From contig OZ005700.1 of assembly GCA_963930775.1 (NCBI GenBank), positions 1,133,476-1,197,475 of the forward strand: DNA of 64,000 bases. The letters are read 5' to 3'. Positions 59,988 through 64,000 of the stretch are shown in pieces. The notes under the pieces are model-generated. The model was not told the origin of the DNA. It did not search any database and worked only from the letters and a program-made list of their open reading frames with translations. The position numbers and the translations under genes are program-made. The stretch is from Cliona cf. orientalis. Lineage: Eukaryota; Porifera; Demospongiae; Clionaida; Clionaidae. The first letter of the stretch is position 1, and each line of letters starts with the position of its first letter.

Positions 59988-62900
59988 ATGTCTCACTGTC
60001 TGCAGCTGTACCAGTGGCTTATGCTCTTTATACTGAGCACCTCTGCTCTGACTTCGGTCTTGGCACTACCTCGTTCAGCTTCTTTTAGCTTCATTCACCT
60101 CTACAGCTGCCCAGTCTGCGAGGCTCAGCACGATTACGATTTCACCATTGCAGTGCAGCTGGCCTTGGACAATCTGGAGAAGAGCAATGGTAGTATACTC
60201 CTGGGAGTGAATGACAGGAGTCATAGTAACATCAAGGAGCCAGACGCTGCTCTTCCAACTATTCAAGCCATACCCCTTCAGGTAAGATTAAAATATTTCT
60301 GAATGAGCTAGTCTACTGAATTGATCAGGCTTTATAGTGATTCTGAAAAAATTAAAGTCACAGGTCTGTAATCTGGTAATATTCAATGATTATCAACGTG
60401 CCATTATGCTCCTCATTAATTTTTGATAATAAAATTTCAGTGTGGCGATCCCACATCCCTTGATGTGGTTGCTGAGAATGCTTCCATGGTTGCAGTGTTG
60501 ACTGGAGGCTGCCGTCTGGCTTCCACCAAGGAAGCTGCCACTATAGTCGATACAGCTTCCCCGAATTCGAACAATGACTTGCTAGAGGTGAATCCTGTGC
60601 ATGGAAGTGTACTACCATACAGCTGCTTTATCTTTGTGTGTAAATTGGATACAAACAGGTGTCGTATTCACCGAATATTGGTGAGCTGCCTGATTTCCTC
60701 AGCAACAACACGATTCACATGTTTCCACTGCAAATGAACCCTGCTACTGTATTAGCCCTGCTGGACTTTTTTGGGTGGAAAGAAGCTATCGTACTTACAG
60801 AGCCACACACTCAGATTGAGGTAAATTAATAATCATTTTGCACATTTGTTACGTTATTCAATTAGAGTGTAGTTGATCATTCCCTGTTTCGGGCCATGGT
60901 CTTGCCAGTATCAACATTCATCCATATTATGAGTTGCTTGGTCCAAAAAAGGTTCATGTTGCTTGACACAAAAAGTAGCCAATAACCAGTGGTCACACCC
61001 TGAATTATGCATGTTCAGAGACCAAATGCTATTTGTAAGAAGTAGCAACACCTAGTGCAGCTTGAGTTACCTCATTTCATACTCCGTGCGTATGTTTTAT
61101 GAATCATTTGCATGTCATAAAACCAGTGTCTGCGGCCAAAGGGGGTTGGTAATTAACAAGGACGACAAGAATAGTAGGCACAGCAACTTAGACAACAGTG
61201 GATACGAGCCAGAGACACGAGACAGTCTGCCTTAGCCTTGTTGGTATGCTGTACTGACGAATTACTTGTTTTTGCAGGAAGTACATTCAATTATGGATAC
61301 AGAGCTTGGCACACGCCTCATTTCCATGGTTACTCTGAACGGTGATCAACTACAGGAGCCCAGGGAAGTTCTGGAAGAGGTTTTGGTAAGCCATTAAAGG
61401 TGTAATTTGAGCCACACATGTATCACTTAAGATTGACAATGGCAATTGAATGGAGTTAAATGCTGTATTCTCATGTCGCCAATCATTCAATTTGTTCTTG
61501 CAGGAGCGAGACTATCGTGTAATTGTAGTGAATACTTATCCGCCAACAGCCAGGAGGCTCCTGTGCCAGGCGTATCATCTCCAGAGGATGCACTATCCTC
61601 GTTATGTCTGGATTCTTCCAGGTTGGTTCGAGGAAAACTGGTGGAGAGAAGGGGAAAATACTAACAAATCTGACAAAGTTATTTGCACACAAGAGGAGAT
61701 GAAAGTCATGTTAAAGAACTCCCTTGGTATCACAGAAGCACCGAGTGATTACCTCGGACAAAACAAATTAGCATCGTTGGTAAGCCTATTTGTTAAATTT
61801 ATGAGGCAACACTTATTATTTTGTTGTTCCGTTGACAGTCTTTCAGTGCTTTTAATGCATCGTACACTTCAGCCGTGGTATCTAAAAATAGCACCACATC
61901 TACAGCAAAGCGTCCACCTGCTCCAGCAAAGCTTGCTGTGTTTGCATATGACTCTGTTCTGTTACTGGCATCAGCACTCAGCATGCAAAATGCATCCAAC
62001 AATCAACAATTAACTGCTAATGATATAATAGACATTTCGTGTACTAATGGAGTGTCTGGACCCATCTCCTTTGATGACATGGGCTGGCGCATAACCACAG
62101 CTGCATATGTGACTCTCTATAGGGAAACCAATAATAGTAATTCACTGGAGAGAGTACTCATTGGAATGATAAAAAAGGAGAAAGGAACCCGTTCAAAGTT
62201 CATGTACATTAACAATGAGAGTCCTTCTACAGTGTGGTCAGGTGAGCGCAGCTACATTATATTGCATTAGCCATTGCTTTGTTCTCCAGTGCATTAGATG
62301 TTGAGGGAATAGGCTGGCAGGGGTTGATGCTTGTACATGTGCACTTGACTCCACAGCCCCAGATGCCTATTCCCACACACTGAAAGCTGGGTATGGTATG
62401 GCATGGGCCTGGGGAGAAAATGTTATTATATCATTAAACCCTTGACACTTGAAGAAATTCATGCCTACGTTTCAACAGGTGATGAACATCCGCCGGTCAG
62501 AACCGTTGTTAACAGGATTGCCCTCCCATTGACAGTGATCTACTACACACTGGCTGCACTGGGCATCCTCTTTGCCTTCTTCTGTGTTGGCTTCAACCTC
62601 AAGTACAGGAATTGCAAGTACGTTGATTAGATTTTGGCCTATCTACCTCTCTCTGATCTTTGGTTAAGTATGAATAATGAGATTTCCTTCTTCCTAATTG
62701 CAAGTGCTGCTCTCTGTTTTGTGGTGGTCTTGACTGTCTTTGACACATTTGACCTGAAACCACGTCTACTAATTATGCTACATCAATTTACTAATTACTA
62801 TCCATTAAGGATAGTTATACATCCCATATGCCACTGTGACTGCTGCTGCTACATCAGATTGACAGGCTGGAGACAACAGTACATATTTTTAACACTTTTT

Positions 62901-63947
62901 TGTCTCCTTTTTTCTTGTTTCCTCTAAGAGGAAGTAGCTATTAAACGGTCTGGCCAGCTGCATGTAGACCACCCTTCCCCTAGGCTATTGTCCACTCAGC
63001 CTATTTCATGTGACAAAGTAGAAAGAGTCTAGCTGGCCAGATTGACTTGGTAAAGATCATTAATTTTGACATTGTAAGGCCGCACTTGCAGCTGGGATGA
63101 CCAACACTGGCTTAGCACGTACCCCTCTCCCTTCACTTTATGAACTTGACGATCCTTACCTAAATGAGTTACGACCACTTACCAATTATTACATTCTCTT
63201 GCAGAGTGATTAGATTATCAAGTCCCAACCTCAACTACATCACCTGTGCAGGAGCAATTCTCCTTTTACTGTCAGCATTTTTTATTGGCTCACCATCCAT
63301 AACAACTTCACTGTTCCCCTTTCTTTGTATGGTAAGTCAAAGAACCCATCTGAGGTTATAATATTATTACATACTACCCAGGCCCAGAAAATTCAATATT
63401 ATGCTAACCCACTACAGCTACCACAGAATACCCAGATACAAGTTGGAACCACAGTCCAGTCCCCCCTTAGACCACCTTAATGAAATTTACCATTGTTGCT
63501 ACTTGTGTATAGTAGGAATACTGAATCCTTTTAAACCACTTTCATCTCAAGAGTACCCTACCAAGACTACATTGACCATGCTCAATCAATTAAATTTGTT
63601 ATACTGATATTTCAGGGGAATGTCTGGGCTGGTGCCATTGGAGCATCTCTTCAGTATGGTACCATACAGGCGAAGATGTTTCGAGTCTACGTGATATTTA
63701 GGAGACCTACACAAAAGAATATTGTAAGCATGCATAAAAAATCACTATTAATTTTAAGGCCTCAACGTCAATGACGTCACCCCAACTATTATCACACATA
63801 CAGATTCTAAAGGATTGGCATTTGGCGATGTATGTAGCAGTACTTGCAATTATCGATATAATTTTGCTGACAATTGTGACTGCCATTCCTGAAGCTCGTT
63901 CTATCGGGAAGCTGGTGGTTGATCAGGAGCACCCTCCTTTCAGAGAT
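59988..63947 (+). CDS. GABA-B-like class C GPCR (3' end outside window)
   Basis: Visible exons: 59988-60281, 60441-60587, 60659-60820, 61278-61385, 61504-61779, 61839-62241, 62479-62617, 63205-63331, 63616-63723 and 63804-63947. A signal peptide (LMLFILSTSALTSVLA) is followed by a Venus-flytrap ligand domain (IAVQLALDNLEKSNGSILLG, LLDFFGWKEAIVLTEPHT, YRVIVVNTYPPTARRLLC, FAYDSVLLLASAL). The 7TM domain starts with TM1 (TVIYYTLAALGILFAFF), a loop with VIRLSSPNLNYITCAGAI (TM2), TM3 (AGAIGASLQYGTIQAKMFRV) and TM4 (MYVAVLAIIDIILLTIV). The sequence ends before TM5. The SSPNLNYI and KMFRVYVIF stretches match GABBR1/2 (SSPYMNNL, KTWRVHAIF). There is no Cys-rich domain between the flytrap and TM1, as in GABA-B receptors. 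The ligand is unknown; sponges have expanded families of such receptors. Confidence 0.85.
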
Positions 63948-64000
63948 GTAAGCCACATAATAATAATTACCTTGCACTCTTTACTAAGCATAAGTTCACC

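Noticed and set aside
62349..62446. Possible extra GPCR exon after a CCACAG acceptor
   Set aside because: The exon ending at 62241 joins directly to 62479 in frame and gives the expected GABA-B-like sequence before TM1. The candidate frame reaches a stop.
62634..62927. 97-aa hydrophobic ORF in the GPCR gene
   Set aside because: It lies in the intron between the TM1 and TM2 exons. The flanking exons join in frame without it.

Overview
The window is nuclear DNA of an early-branching animal, most likely a demosponge. It holds compact multi-exon genes with GT-AG introns and clearly metazoan gene content (ASXL, AHI1, DEK, NOL4-like, a GABA-B-like GPCR). It also has a secreted Ig/Sushi protein whose last Ig-like module resembles modules I associate with sponges. 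The organism is an inference; no rRNA or mitochondrial marker is present. Exon boundaries were placed by hand from splice consensus, homology and frame continuity.

Layout, left to right: USP14 (-, 3' end off the window); ASXL (+); a NOL4-like gene with large introns (+); an intact-looking cut-and-paste DNA transposon (18922-21533); EMC7 (-); an unnamed four-TM protein (+); RPS7 (-); a tandem cluster of three minus-strand genes (26222-33578) for a two-domain permuted papain-fold protein, with NDUFS5 (+) between the first two; a small TM protein (-); RNASEH1 (+); COX6C (-); AHI1 (+); DEK (-); an ankyrin/patatin phospholipase of the iPLA2 type (+); an atypical homeodomain factor (-); an Ig/Sushi secreted protein (+); ELP3 (+); and a GABA-B-like class C GPCR (+, runs off the right edge).

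Most genes are conserved housekeeping or regulatory genes: proteasome-linked deubiquitination, Polycomb deubiquitinase cofactor, ER insertase, ribosome, respiratory chain, RNA/DNA hybrid removal, ciliary transition zone and tRNA modification. Six pairs are divergently arranged with 141-330 bp between start codons, so shared promoters are likely. A palindromic NRF-1-type motif (TGCGCATGCGCA or close) lies upstream of several of these genes.

The least conventional content is (1) the permuted papain cluster. All three copies start with an N-myristoylation-type Met-Gly, carry an intact C-terminal His/Cys pair, and have a second, duplicated N-terminal domain whose active site decays stepwise from copy C (His+Cys) to B (His+Ser) to A (Asn+Gly). 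(2) The transposon has perfect 38-bp terminal inverted repeats, a TATA target duplication and an uninterrupted 695-codon transposase. (3) There are several foldback elements with related CTAGTCTCG-type ends. (4) The homeodomain has a six-residue loop insertion flanked by AT-hook-like motifs. No tRNA, rRNA or CRISPR array was recognised.
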